From NCBI GenBank assembly GCA_964503315.1, contig CAZCZL010000014.1, positions 4,593 to 68,592 on the forward strand: DNA of 64,000 nt. Direction: 5' to 3'. Origin of the DNA: FEB-12 sp964503315 (GTDB lineage: Bacteria; Zixibacteria; MSB-5A5; GN15; FEB-12). This document shows positions 35,781 through 43,759 of the stretch, piece after piece (positions within the stretch are counted from its first letter, which is position 1; each line of letters begins with the position of its first letter). The notes below the pieces were generated by a model. It saw only the letters and a list, made by a program, of their open reading frames with translations, was not told where the DNA came from and searched no databases. A program made the position numbers and the translations under genes.

Positions 35781-37214
35781 TTAGCTATGCCACATCTTCA
35801 TATGGTCGGCATGCGTATGCAGATATCCTCCCGCCTGCATATTTTTGTCGTAGAAATCGAGATCCAGATGGTGCGCCTGCAGGAAAGTCAGCGTGTAGAC
35901 CGATGGCACCGTCCCGGGGAACCGCCCAAACGTGTCGTAGATATACTGTGCCTGCAACGCCACACACTCTTTGAACTGCTCGTTCATCTGCGCCGCCGCG
36001 CCGCGCACTTTGGCGGTCTCTTTCCATGGACCCGGTGTTTCCGGATTGAACGGTCCGCCCGGACCATACTTCCGCTGCACCAGCGCGTCCACCGCCGCCC
36101 GCATATGCGGATAGTGCGGCGGACAGTATGCCTCAAAAACCCCTTCTCGACCGGTGAAATTCGGCACCGGCCATTTCGGATTGGTGTCGAAGCGGAACCC
36201 GAGTCCCGGAACCGCGGGATTCCCCGACGCCCCCAACAGCGAGAACGGATCGATGCCGTCAAACATCCATCCGCCCAACCCGAGCGCCTGAAGCATCAGC
36301 ATCCCGGCATAACAGGAGGTCGACAACTCCGCGCAGACTTCAGTCAGCAGGAATTGCTCCATAAACGATACCGGATAGGCCGCTTTCGGGTCGATCAAGT
36401 CGGAGAACTTCTCGATTCCGGGTATCGGGCGTCCATTGATATCATCCATAAGGCATTTGCCGTTCTGCGCGAGATACGCGATCCCCGCCAGATAGTGTTG
36501 GGCGACATCCGCCACCGGGATGATCAGGGTGCTCCCCGGAACATTCACACACCAGGTATTGTGCGGCTCAAGGTACGGCTCTTCCGCCGGAAGATTCAGT
36601 CGCTTGTCATCAAGCTTCCTGATGCGGGCTTTGTGCGCCGAAAGCCATCCCTCCAGATCATGTTCGCCGTTCTCATTCATCTTAAGCAGCGACCCGGAGT
36701 CACGCGTCGGCAGAAAGTATGTGCCGTTGTCATCGGTAAAGAAAATCTCGGTCGTGTGGAATCCGGCCGATGACGGAAACGTCCTCCCGCCCGCCGCGTT
36801 GGCGTAATTCGACAATTTCGGCGCGTACCGACTGGCGCGATAATGCATGTAATGCCAGCCGTTGTTGCCGGTCGCGGCGGCGAGCACCAGCATCTGCTCG
36901 AGGTCAGAGAGCGGCATCGGCGCATGTTTTGATTTGTACGCCAGCACGCCATCGGGGATCTCATCCCCCATCGCGAACCGTCGGGCGCGACGTCCCAGCA
37001 ATGCTTCGATCAATGGGAAATTGACCGCCTGCTCCAATCCTTTGGGGAGTGACGGCACTCTGTCGAGAAGTACTTTGCCGCGTTCGGTCGTTTGCGCGGC
37101 GAGATTTGAGAAGCCGAGTCCTGAAAGAGCGGCGCCGGCGCCGATAGCGAGGTGTCCGAGCATGCGACGGCGGGTAACGGGCATCCATCCGGTGGTGTGG
37201 CCATTGTCAGACAT
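35781..37214 (-). CDS. Tat-exported protein with nitroreductase-like features
   Basis: 477 residues from ATG 37214, with the ideal ribosome site GAAGGAGGATCGT; the open frame reaches 37295. A Tat signal (TRRRMLG at 14-20, then a hydrophobic stretch ending near LAAQ) suggests export of a folded cofactor protein. The segment ALLGRRARRFAMGDEIPDG ... PLSDLEQMLVLAAATGNNGWHYM resembles the start of flavin-dependent nitroreductases (an arginine-rich RR-F motif and LxxLLxAA). The rest is unfamiliar. A periplasmic flavoenzyme is a guess. A terminator follows. Confidence 0.55.
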   Translation of the reverse strand: MSDNGHTTGWMPVTRRRMLGHLAIGAGAALSGLGFSNLAAQTTERGKVLLDRVPSLPKGLEQAVNFPLIEALLGRRARRFAMGDEIPDGVLAYKSKHAPMPLSDLEQMLVLAAATGNNGWHYMHYRASRYAPKLSNYANAAGGRTFPSSAGFHTTEIFFTDDNGTYFLPTRDSGSLLKMNENGEHDLEGWLSAHKARIRKLDDKRLNLPAEEPYLEPHNTWCVNVPGSTLIIPVADVAQHYLAGIAYLAQNGKCLMDDINGRPIPGIEKFSDLIDPKAAYPVSFMEQFLLTEVCAELSTSCYAGMLMLQALGLGGWMFDGIDPFSLLGASGNPAVPGLGFRFDTNPKWPVPNFTGREGVFEAYCPPHYPHMRAAVDALVQRKYGPGGPFNPETPGPWKETAKVRGAAAQMNEQFKECVALQAQYIYDTFGRFPGTVPSVYTLTFLQAHHLDLDFYDKNMQAGGYLHTHADHMKMWHS

Positions 37215-37360
37215 ACGATCCTCCTTCGTGTCTGTTGAGGTGAAGATGAAATGGAGGTTCAGAGACCTTCCCGCCCGGACAGCGGAATGATACAATAATG
37301 GACCAGATTGGTCAATGAGGAAATCAAGCGCAATAGTTCCCCTACAGCAAACAGGTTAAT

Positions 37361-39061
37361 TTAAAACAGATAGTGCTGTAACCCGATTGAGACTCTATAG
37401 CTCCAGTCGGATTCGACCGTATCAGAACCGCCGCCACTGTAATCATAGCGGCTGTTCCGTAGGGACAGATCGAGCATCAGTGTTGTAGGCACACTGATGC
37501 GATAATCAAGACTCGAAGAGATACCAAGAAAACGACGCGACTCACTTCTGCTCTGATTTGCTGCTACCAGCTCGCCCAGATCATAGTCCAGATACTGATC
37601 GACCCAACTCCAGACTAGCGATGTGTAGGACCAATTGCCTCCCACCGATAGGCTGGTGCGTGAGTCCACAAGCCACTCCAAACTGATATTGCCTTCAAGC
37701 ATGTAGTTGTCGGTGTATTCAAGATCGGTAGCGGAAACTAGAGAGACCCAAGCACTTCCATTGAGCGCGGCCGTCTGAAGAGAGGCTGGTCGCAATGGAG
37801 TTTCCTCGCGCAAATAGTACCTTCCAGTGCCCCAGGCGCTGAAATGCCAGTGGGCACCCAATGGTCGAGAATGATCAGCTCTCATAAAGAGATACGATTG
37901 CTCTTCAGAAGATACAGGATGAAAGAAGTTGTAATAGGAATCACTAAGAAGGGAGACTGTGTCAACCGCACCAATTGAGTTCAAAAACTCGTTCGTGACA
38001 ATCTGATACATGCTCCCGCTCAGTCCGGACTGGCTCGACTGTCGGCTGTAATAGAAACCAATACCTCCAGTCACCTTACTGCCAAAGACCCTTTTGTTTC
38101 TTGGGTAGTAATCCCACACATCTTGGATGACATAGCACTGTCGTATATTCGATAAACTAATCAGACCTTCCGATTGTAGGTAGGACGTGATTTCTTCCAG
38201 AGCTTCTATCCGCCTTAATCGGTCGTCTACCATATGTCGCCTGCGCAGGTCGTATATCATAGCGGCCAGGAACGTCATTTGGTCATATGAAGGTTGGTCG
38301 TCAAGGAGGCCATGCTTGTCGAGTACTTCGACAAGTAATAATGCGGTCGCCGCATATTCACCGACTTCGGTACGACCCCAGCCTGCCGCCAGCTCACCTG
38401 AAAAACGATACTGCTTGGAATCCCCGACATTCTCCGCTCGGTTTTCCTCGGATTGCTTCTGAATAACGCTGTCATCAATATCGTGAAAGACCCAATCAGT
38501 AGACTCAGCCTGAATGTCCTTGAAAGTTGACTGGTAAATGACCTGAGTTGCTATCCCCGCACACAGGAAGATGTCCCTGAACAGGTACTCCCCACCATCG
38601 GCCTGAATTACTCCTCGCAGTTGGTAAGAGCCAAAGTCGCTAAGACGAGTCATTCTTCCGGTGCTCGATTCATTAGAGTAGCTGGAATACATGGATTCAT
38701 TCCGGTCATTCTTGTCTCGCGTCCAGACCGGCTCAAATCGAATCAGAGCATTGAGGAAACGCGGGGTTGTTTTGTAGGTGTATCGGATTGATGATCCTGC
38801 GTCCAGTCGAAGCTGATCGCGTGAGCCGTCCGCGCTCAAGTTACTGAATCCCATAGTTGACGAACTCGAGTGCCTGTTATCCCCAGATGTACCGTTGGCT
38901 CCAAAGCTCCCATCCACCCGCCACTCCAGATCGGTAAACTTCTCCGGTATATAACTATCCACCCGAAACGGCTTCGTCTCCTGTGCGGCGCAGATTGATG
39001 TGAACAGAAAAAGACATGACGCCGCGAATGCGGCACTGGACGCGAGTTGTCGAACTGACAT
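37361..39061 (-). CDS. Putative outer-membrane beta-barrel protein
   Basis: 566 residues. A signal peptide ends near ICAAQ. The body has alternating, aromatic-rich strands (YQLRGVIQADGG, WHFSAWGTGRYY, LSVGGNWSYTSL) and the last residue is Phe (SIGLQHYLF), both typical of outer-membrane barrel proteins. A helical stretch (about 240-290) lies within it. No family is recognised. Its codon use looks less GC-rich than its neighbours, possibly acquired. Confidence 0.6.
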   Translation of the reverse strand: MSVRQLASSAAFAASCLFLFTSICAAQETKPFRVDSYIPEKFTDLEWRVDGSFGANGTSGDNRHSSSSTMGFSNLSADGSRDQLRLDAGSSIRYTYKTTPRFLNALIRFEPVWTRDKNDRNESMYSSYSNESSTGRMTRLSDFGSYQLRGVIQADGGEYLFRDIFLCAGIATQVIYQSTFKDIQAESTDWVFHDIDDSVIQKQSEENRAENVGDSKQYRFSGELAAGWGRTEVGEYAATALLLVEVLDKHGLLDDQPSYDQMTFLAAMIYDLRRRHMVDDRLRRIEALEEITSYLQSEGLISLSNIRQCYVIQDVWDYYPRNKRVFGSKVTGGIGFYYSRQSSQSGLSGSMYQIVTNEFLNSIGAVDTVSLLSDSYYNFFHPVSSEEQSYLFMRADHSRPLGAHWHFSAWGTGRYYLREETPLRPASLQTAALNGSAWVSLVSATDLEYTDNYMLEGNISLEWLVDSRTSLSVGGNWSYTSLVWSWVDQYLDYDLGELVAANQSRSESRRFLGISSSLDYRISVPTTLMLDLSLRNSRYDYSGGGSDTVESDWSYRVSIGLQHYLF

Positions 39062-39130
39062 GAATAACTCCCCGTTATATGGTCTCCCCGAAATAAGCCG
39101 AAAACTCCCCGGAAGTCAAGCGTAGACTGT

Positions 39131-40072
39131 CTACGCCATATTCACCGCCACTCGCGGACGAAATCCACCCATCGCCAGCAAGGTCTCCTGACGGCGGCGA
39201 ATCTCGTTCTCCGTCATCGCGAAATCCGGCCCCACATGCTCGATCATGATCGAGGACGTACATGACGCAAAACATCCCGCCCGCCGCAAATCCCCCTTCG
39301 TCTTGAGATACTCGTACGTGAACCCCGCCATGTAGGTATCTCCCGCGCCGGTCGCGTCGATCAGATCTATCTCATACGGCGGGATATCGATGAACTGCTT
39401 GCCGTCATAGATCACCGACCCGAGTTCCGCGAGCGTGACGATCACGATCTTCGGCCCCCACGACTTGAGTATCTTCGCCGCTTCGTACGGATTTTCGCGG
39501 CAATCGATCCCGGTCAATACTTTCGCTTCCATCTCGTTCGGCTTGACGATATCAAACAGCGCAAACGCCTTCTCTATCCCTTCCGGCTTGTCATGCGTGA
39601 TCCTCATCTGCGAATCGATATCCCGTAACAACCCCTGCGGATCCAGGAAGAACAGACCGTTCGGATAATTCTTCCGTATCTGCGCGACCATTTCCAGCGA
39701 GACTTCCTTGAGGATCGGCCCGATCAATATCGCTTCGGAATCCTTGTACAGCGAAGCGTCTATCTCACTGATATTCGCCGCCCGTCCCAATAGGTCGAGC
39801 GTTCTATTCCCAAACGCGTCGTAATAGATCAGAGAGAATCCGCCGGTCTCTTTTGAAGGCGTGATATGGGGCGTGATCTTATGCTTCCGCATATCCGCCA
39901 TGAATTGCGCTTTGAGATCATCCCCCACCGACCCGACCAGCGTCACCTCTTTGCCGAGTTTCGCCAGCACGAGCGCGGCATTGGTCGAACAGCCGGAGAG
40001 AATGCGGGTCTTAGTATCGACACGTGGAGTTTTGATATAGTCATACACAGGATTGCCGATTGCCGTGATCAT
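39131..40072 (-). CDS. PfkB-family sugar/nucleoside kinase
   Basis: 313 residues. The ribokinase/PfkB fold is shown by GCSTNAALVLAKLG in the N-terminal region (PfkB signature 1) and by the catalytic DATGAGDTYMAGF (signature 2, Asp base). It phosphorylates a sugar, sugar-phosphate or nucleoside with ATP; the exact substrate cannot be told. It lies 36 bp from the CDP-alcohol phosphotransferase gene on the same strand, raising the possibility of a lipid-head-group role (myo-inositol kinases are PfkB proteins), which is inference. Confidence 0.85.
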   Translation of the reverse strand: MITAIGNPVYDYIKTPRVDTKTRILSGCSTNAALVLAKLGKEVTLVGSVGDDLKAQFMADMRKHKITPHITPSKETGGFSLIYYDAFGNRTLDLLGRAANISEIDASLYKDSEAILIGPILKEVSLEMVAQIRKNYPNGLFFLDPQGLLRDIDSQMRITHDKPEGIEKAFALFDIVKPNEMEAKVLTGIDCRENPYEAAKILKSWGPKIVIVTLAELGSVIYDGKQFIDIPPYEIDLIDATGAGDTYMAGFTYEYLKTKGDLRRAGCFASCTSSIMIEHVGPDFAMTENEIRRRQETLLAMGGFRPRVAVNMA

Positions 40073-40108
40073 AGAGACTTTCTTCGAATAACGGGGTGAA
40101 AAACGAGG

Positions 40109-40756
40109 CTACACTTCCTGGCGATCGCCCAGCAGTTTGCGCGCGTAGATGAGTCTTTGCACCGACGTGATGGTCGAGGTCGCGCCCACTATAATGAGAG
40201 CAAACTCCAGCCATCCGCCGCGCGGCCAGGTGCCGGTCGGGAAATATATTTCCATGATGGCGCCAAAGATGATCAGAATGAACTTTTCGAGTCTCCCCAT
40301 AATGCCGACCGCGCAATTTTCTATTTTGCCGATCGATTCCGCCGCCGCCCGCGTGTAGCTGGCGATCAACATCCCAAAAAGAGCAAACAGTCCCCAGCCC
40401 GGATGTGCCGCGCCCGATAGCGTGATACCGGCCAGAATAAAAAACTCGCCATAACGGTCGGAGACATGATCGAGAATCCCGCCAAAAACCGTCCCGGTTT
40501 TCCCCGCTCGCGCGGTCGAACCATCCAGCATATCCGCAAACGATGCCGCCAACATCCAGAAGACGCCCCACCCCATGCTATCCTTCCAGAAGTAGATCCC
40601 TGAAATGATGGCGCAGACGAGAGAAACTCCCGTGAGGAAATTCGGCGTCAGCCCCATGCGGTAGCATGCTTTACCCAGGACCAGTGAGGTCTCTTCATAC
40701 CACTGTCGTTTGCGCTGATTGATAGTTGGCGCAGGATTCTGCTGCTCGGTCTTCAT
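40109..40756 (-). CDS. CDP-alcohol phosphatidyltransferase, phosphatidylinositol(-phosphate) synthase-like
   Basis: 215 residues with about six membrane helices. The full signature D-G-x2-A-R-x8-G-x3-D-x3-D is present (DGSTARAGKTG ... GGILDHVSD), giving the metal ligands and substrate-binding residues. Such enzymes join a CDP-diacylglycerol (or analogue) to an alcohol head group. The later GRLEKFILII stretch is reminiscent of inositol-phosphate-using members. With inositol-1-phosphate synthase in the window (58438), an inositol phospholipid is a reasonable inference. Glycerol or serine substrates remain possible. Confidence 0.85.
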   Translation of the reverse strand: MKTEQQNPAPTINQRKRQWYEETSLVLGKACYRMGLTPNFLTGVSLVCAIISGIYFWKDSMGWGVFWMLAASFADMLDGSTARAGKTGTVFGGILDHVSDRYGEFFILAGITLSGAAHPGWGLFALFGMLIASYTRAAAESIGKIENCAVGIMGRLEKFILIIFGAIMEIYFPTGTWPRGGWLEFALIIVGATSTITSVQRLIYARKLLGDRQEV

Positions 40757-40855
40757 GACCGGCCAATATGTATGGTTGAGTCGCCGGAGTCAACTGGTCA
40801 AGACAGCCAGAATCGGCGGTTGACAAGGTCGGTCCGGCACGGGATATTCCCCCGG

Positions 40856-41854
40856 ATGTTCATCGACTATGTTGAAATTGAAGTATTTGCCGGGGATGGC
40901 GGGCACGGCTGTATCGCCTTCCGGCAGGAGAAATATATCCCCAAGGGTGGCCCGGATGGTGGCGACGGCGGCTGGGGCGGTGATGTTATCGCTATCGCCG
41001 ACAGCAACTTGACCACCCTTCTCGATTTCCGGTACAAGAAGATATACAAGGCGGAAAAAGGGCGCTTCGGCTCCGGCTCGCTTCGCACCGGCAGATCAGG
41101 CGACCCCACATTCCTTCGACTTCCAGTCGGCACTATTATAAAGGATCTCGAGACCGGCGAAACTATCGCCGATCTCGATACGGCTGAGATGCAGATCGTA
41201 CTGGCCAAAGGCGGCAAAGGCGGACATGGCAACGCATTCTATAAATCAGCCGTCAACCAGGCGCCGCGCAAAGCGCAGGATGGCGCTCCCGGTGAACACC
41301 GCCGCCTGGCGCTGGAACTGAAACTTCTCGCTGATGTCGGTTTGGTCGGTCTGCCGAATGCCGGCAAATCAACTATTCTTGCGGCCTTCTCAGCCGCTCG
41401 TCCCAAGATCGCGGATTACCCGTTCACCACTCTTGTACCGAACCTGGGAATCGTGAAGATCCGCGAGTTCAAGTCATTCGTGATGGCGGATATCCCCGGC
41501 CTAATCGAAGGGGCCTCTGAAGGGAAAGGACTGGGCATCCAGTTCCTCAAGCATATCCAGCGCACCCGCCTGCTGGTCTATGTGATTGACATTAATGAGG
41601 AAGATATTATCAAGACCCGGGAGTTATTGGAGAACGAACTGGCGACTTTTGACCCGGAACTTCCGCAACGACCGTCGATAACCGTGATAACCAAGATCGA
41701 CACAACGACCACGGCCAAAGTAAAAGCATTTTCCAAAAAGCTCCCGAAAGATTATCTTTTCTTGTCGGCGGTTTCCCGCGCGGGGGCCGACGACTTTTTG
41801 TTAGCTATTGAGCGAAAACTTGACGAAGAACGAATTCAAAGAACGGCTGACTGA
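40856..41854 (+). CDS. obgE: GTPase Obg (ribosome assembly/stress)
   Basis: 332 residues from ATG 40856, where the conserved MFIDYVEIEVFAGDGGHG begins; the open frame extends to 40772 with no homologous residues. Glycine-rich Obg domain (about 1-157, KGGPDGGDGGWGG) and G domain with GLPNAGKST (G1), TTLVPNLG (G2), DIPGLIEGA (G3) and TKID (G4). Obg binds the 50S subunit and is involved in ribosome assembly and stress signalling. Its 3' end overlaps dprA by 47 bp. Confidence 0.95.
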   Translation: MFIDYVEIEVFAGDGGHGCIAFRQEKYIPKGGPDGGDGGWGGDVIAIADSNLTTLLDFRYKKIYKAEKGRFGSGSLRTGRSGDPTFLRLPVGTIIKDLETGETIADLDTAEMQIVLAKGGKGGHGNAFYKSAVNQAPRKAQDGAPGEHRRLALELKLLADVGLVGLPNAGKSTILAAFSAARPKIADYPFTTLVPNLGIVKIREFKSFVMADIPGLIEGASEGKGLGIQFLKHIQRTRLLVYVIDINEEDIIKTRELLENELATFDPELPQRPSITVITKIDTTTTAKVKAFSKKLPKDYLFLSAVSRAGADDFLLAIERKLDEERIQRTAD

Positions 41855-42935
41855 TTCCCTCACCCTCTTGCAGGTGCCGGGTATCGGTAAGGGCCGCTAT
41901 AATCGACTTATCCAGAAGTTCGGCTCTCCTTCAGCGGCGCTGTCTGCGTCGGTGCAGGAGCTTGAGGCTGTCCCGTCGCTGTCGCATGCGCTGGCCACCG
42001 CCATCAAACAACAGGCCGACCCGGAGACCGCACGCGCTACTGCCGCGCGGATCATTCAACTCGGCTGGGAAGTACTCTTTCCAAACACCGTAGAATACCC
42101 TGTCTTTCTCGCACGCATTCCAGATCCACCGCCGATCCTGTTCCGCATGGGCGATCCAATTCACGAAGACGACAAACTGGTCGCGATTGTCGGCACACGG
42201 CATCCATCCGAACGTGGCAAACTGTTCACCGCCAAACTTGCGGGTGACCTTGCGCGCGCGGGAATCACCGTTGTCTCCGGCATGGCTGAGGGCATCGACT
42301 CCGCCGCGCATGCCGGCGCGCTTGATGCCGGCGGCAAAACGATCGCCATCTGGGGAACATCGCTGGAAATCGTTTATCCGCCGACCAACAAGAAACTGGC
42401 TGAACGCATCGGTAAACAGGGTGCCATCTATTCCGAGTATCCTCCCGGCACTAACCCAGATAAGGGATATTTCCCCGAGCGGAATCGCATAATCTCCGGA
42501 CTCTCCGAAGCGGTCATCGTTATCGAGGCCGGAACCAAATCCGGTGCGCTTATCACCGCCGATCTTGCGATCGAACAAGGACGCGAGCTCTTTGCTGTCC
42601 CCGGTCCGCCCGATGCTCTCACCTCGATCGGCACCAACAGCCTGATCAAAAAGGGCGCGAGATTACTCACCGGTATCCAGGATCTCTTCGATGATCTCCC
42701 TCGTCTTGCCGGCAAAGTCTCCGCGAAGCGGTTTCAGGCTTTGCCTGACCTGACCGATATGGAGCGGAAGATGATAACGCTGTTAGCCGAAGGACCCGTG
42801 CAAATTGATAATCTCTCACGGTCGTCGAATCTGACCGTCTCCGAGGTTCTCGAGTATATGTTGGCGCTGGAGTTAAAAGGGGTGGTCCAGGAACTTTCCG
42901 GTAAGAGGTTCATGTTATCCGAGCAAACCGTATGA
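41808..42935 (+). CDS. dprA: DNA-processing protein DprA
   Basis: 375 residues with an unusual TTG start at 41808 (TTG 41820 also possible); no ATG occurs before residue 118 and the N-terminal helix-hairpin-helix (VPGIGKGRYNRLI) must be included. The Rossmann-like domain has IVGTRHPSERG, VVSGMAEGIDSAAHAGAL and FPERNRIISGLSEAVIVIEAG, and a winged-helix C-terminus follows. DprA loads RecA on incoming single-stranded DNA during natural transformation. It overlaps obgE by 47 bp and ptsH by 4. Confidence 0.93.
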   Translation: MSENLTKNEFKERLTDSLTLLQVPGIGKGRYNRLIQKFGSPSAALSASVQELEAVPSLSHALATAIKQQADPETARATAARIIQLGWEVLFPNTVEYPVFLARIPDPPPILFRMGDPIHEDDKLVAIVGTRHPSERGKLFTAKLAGDLARAGITVVSGMAEGIDSAAHAGALDAGGKTIAIWGTSLEIVYPPTNKKLAERIGKQGAIYSEYPPGTNPDKGYFPERNRIISGLSEAVIVIEAGTKSGALITADLAIEQGRELFAVPGPPDALTSIGTNSLIKKGARLLTGIQDLFDDLPRLAGKVSAKRFQALPDLTDMERKMITLLAEGPVQIDNLSRSSNLTVSEVLEYMLALELKGVVQELSGKRFMLSEQTV

Positions 42936-43201
42936 TATCACAGACCGCCAAAATCGTTAATAAACTCGGCTTGCATGCCCGCCCGTCGGCACTGCTGGTG
43001 ACAACCGCCTCGAAATTCCAATCCGAGGTGCACTTCACCAAAAACGGCCTCCGCGTCAACGGCAAATCAATTTTGGGCGTAATGATGTTGGCGGCTGAAT
43101 TCGGTTCAGACCTATTGGTCGAAGTCAACGGCCCCGATGAAGAGCAGGCGCTGACTGATATTCTCGCCGTTATCGAATCCCGTTTCGGCGAAACGGAATA
43201 A
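42932..43201 (+). CDS. ptsH: HPr phosphocarrier protein of the PTS
   Basis: 89 residues. GLHARPSALL contains the phosphorylated His15, and VNGKSILGVMMLAAEFG places a Ser exactly at position 46, the regulatory site used by HPr kinase in organisms that have one. HPr receives phosphate from enzyme I and passes it to IIA domains. The ATG overlaps the dprA stop (ATGA). The EI gene lies 3.4 kb downstream, beyond an unrelated gene, which is unusual. Confidence 0.95.
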   Translation: MISQTAKIVNKLGLHARPSALLVTTASKFQSEVHFTKNGLRVNGKSILGVMMLAAEFGSDLLVEVNGPDEEQALTDILAVIESRFGETE

Positions 43202-43759
43202 TCCGTAAATCAGAATAATTCTCCAAACTCAAGCTAACTGTCATCACGAGCTTTGCTTGATCCATTTAGCAAGGCAAAGCGTCGTGATCTCAGTTTCTTC
43301 TATGTTTGGGAGAGATCGCGACGCCAGCGATGAGTGGATCCCAGCTTTCGCTGGGATAAGGAGTATCGTGGCTCGCGATGACGGAACGAGAGTGGGCGAT
43401 CGTACTACAAAAGGCTCGCGATGACGGGATGGGGGCACGGAAGGTTGCGGAGTGCAACCATCAAGTGCGTGGGGAATAAGGAGAAAGGGAAATTGGCAAC
43501 ATTGGGCAACCATCAAGTTGTTGGCATTTAACAAAGGGTGGCGGGGTGCGAAGTAGTTCGTATCGGGAATGGGGTCAGCGATGCGGGGCAATAGGATGAT
43601 GGTTGCATGTGCGAACCTGATCCGGCCGCTCATCGGTTTGGTGAGGGCGGTTCAGATTTTCGGCGAGGGGTGAGCAGACTACGCCCTCTATTAATGGGGA
43701 CAGAGTTGGGGGAACTGACGATTGTCATACAATGCACGGTGATGAGGCGAAACGTTCGA
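43202..43759. repeat. Non-coding region rich in degenerate dispersed repeats
   Basis: No convincing gene. It contains pieces typical of bacterial dispersed repeats: CTCGCGATGACGG twice (near 43371 and 43411), an inverted CACGA...TCGTG element, the TTTCGCTGGGAT-type element, CAACCATCAAGT twice, and GAGATCGCGACGCC (43312-43325), repeated at 46479. This looks like decayed repeat or insertion DNA. Confidence 0.6.

Noticed and set aside
43244..43633. Open reading frame of 129 codons on the minus strand
   Set aside because: It covers repeat-rich DNA, contains odd low-complexity translation and no domain, and has no ribosome site; treated as non-coding.
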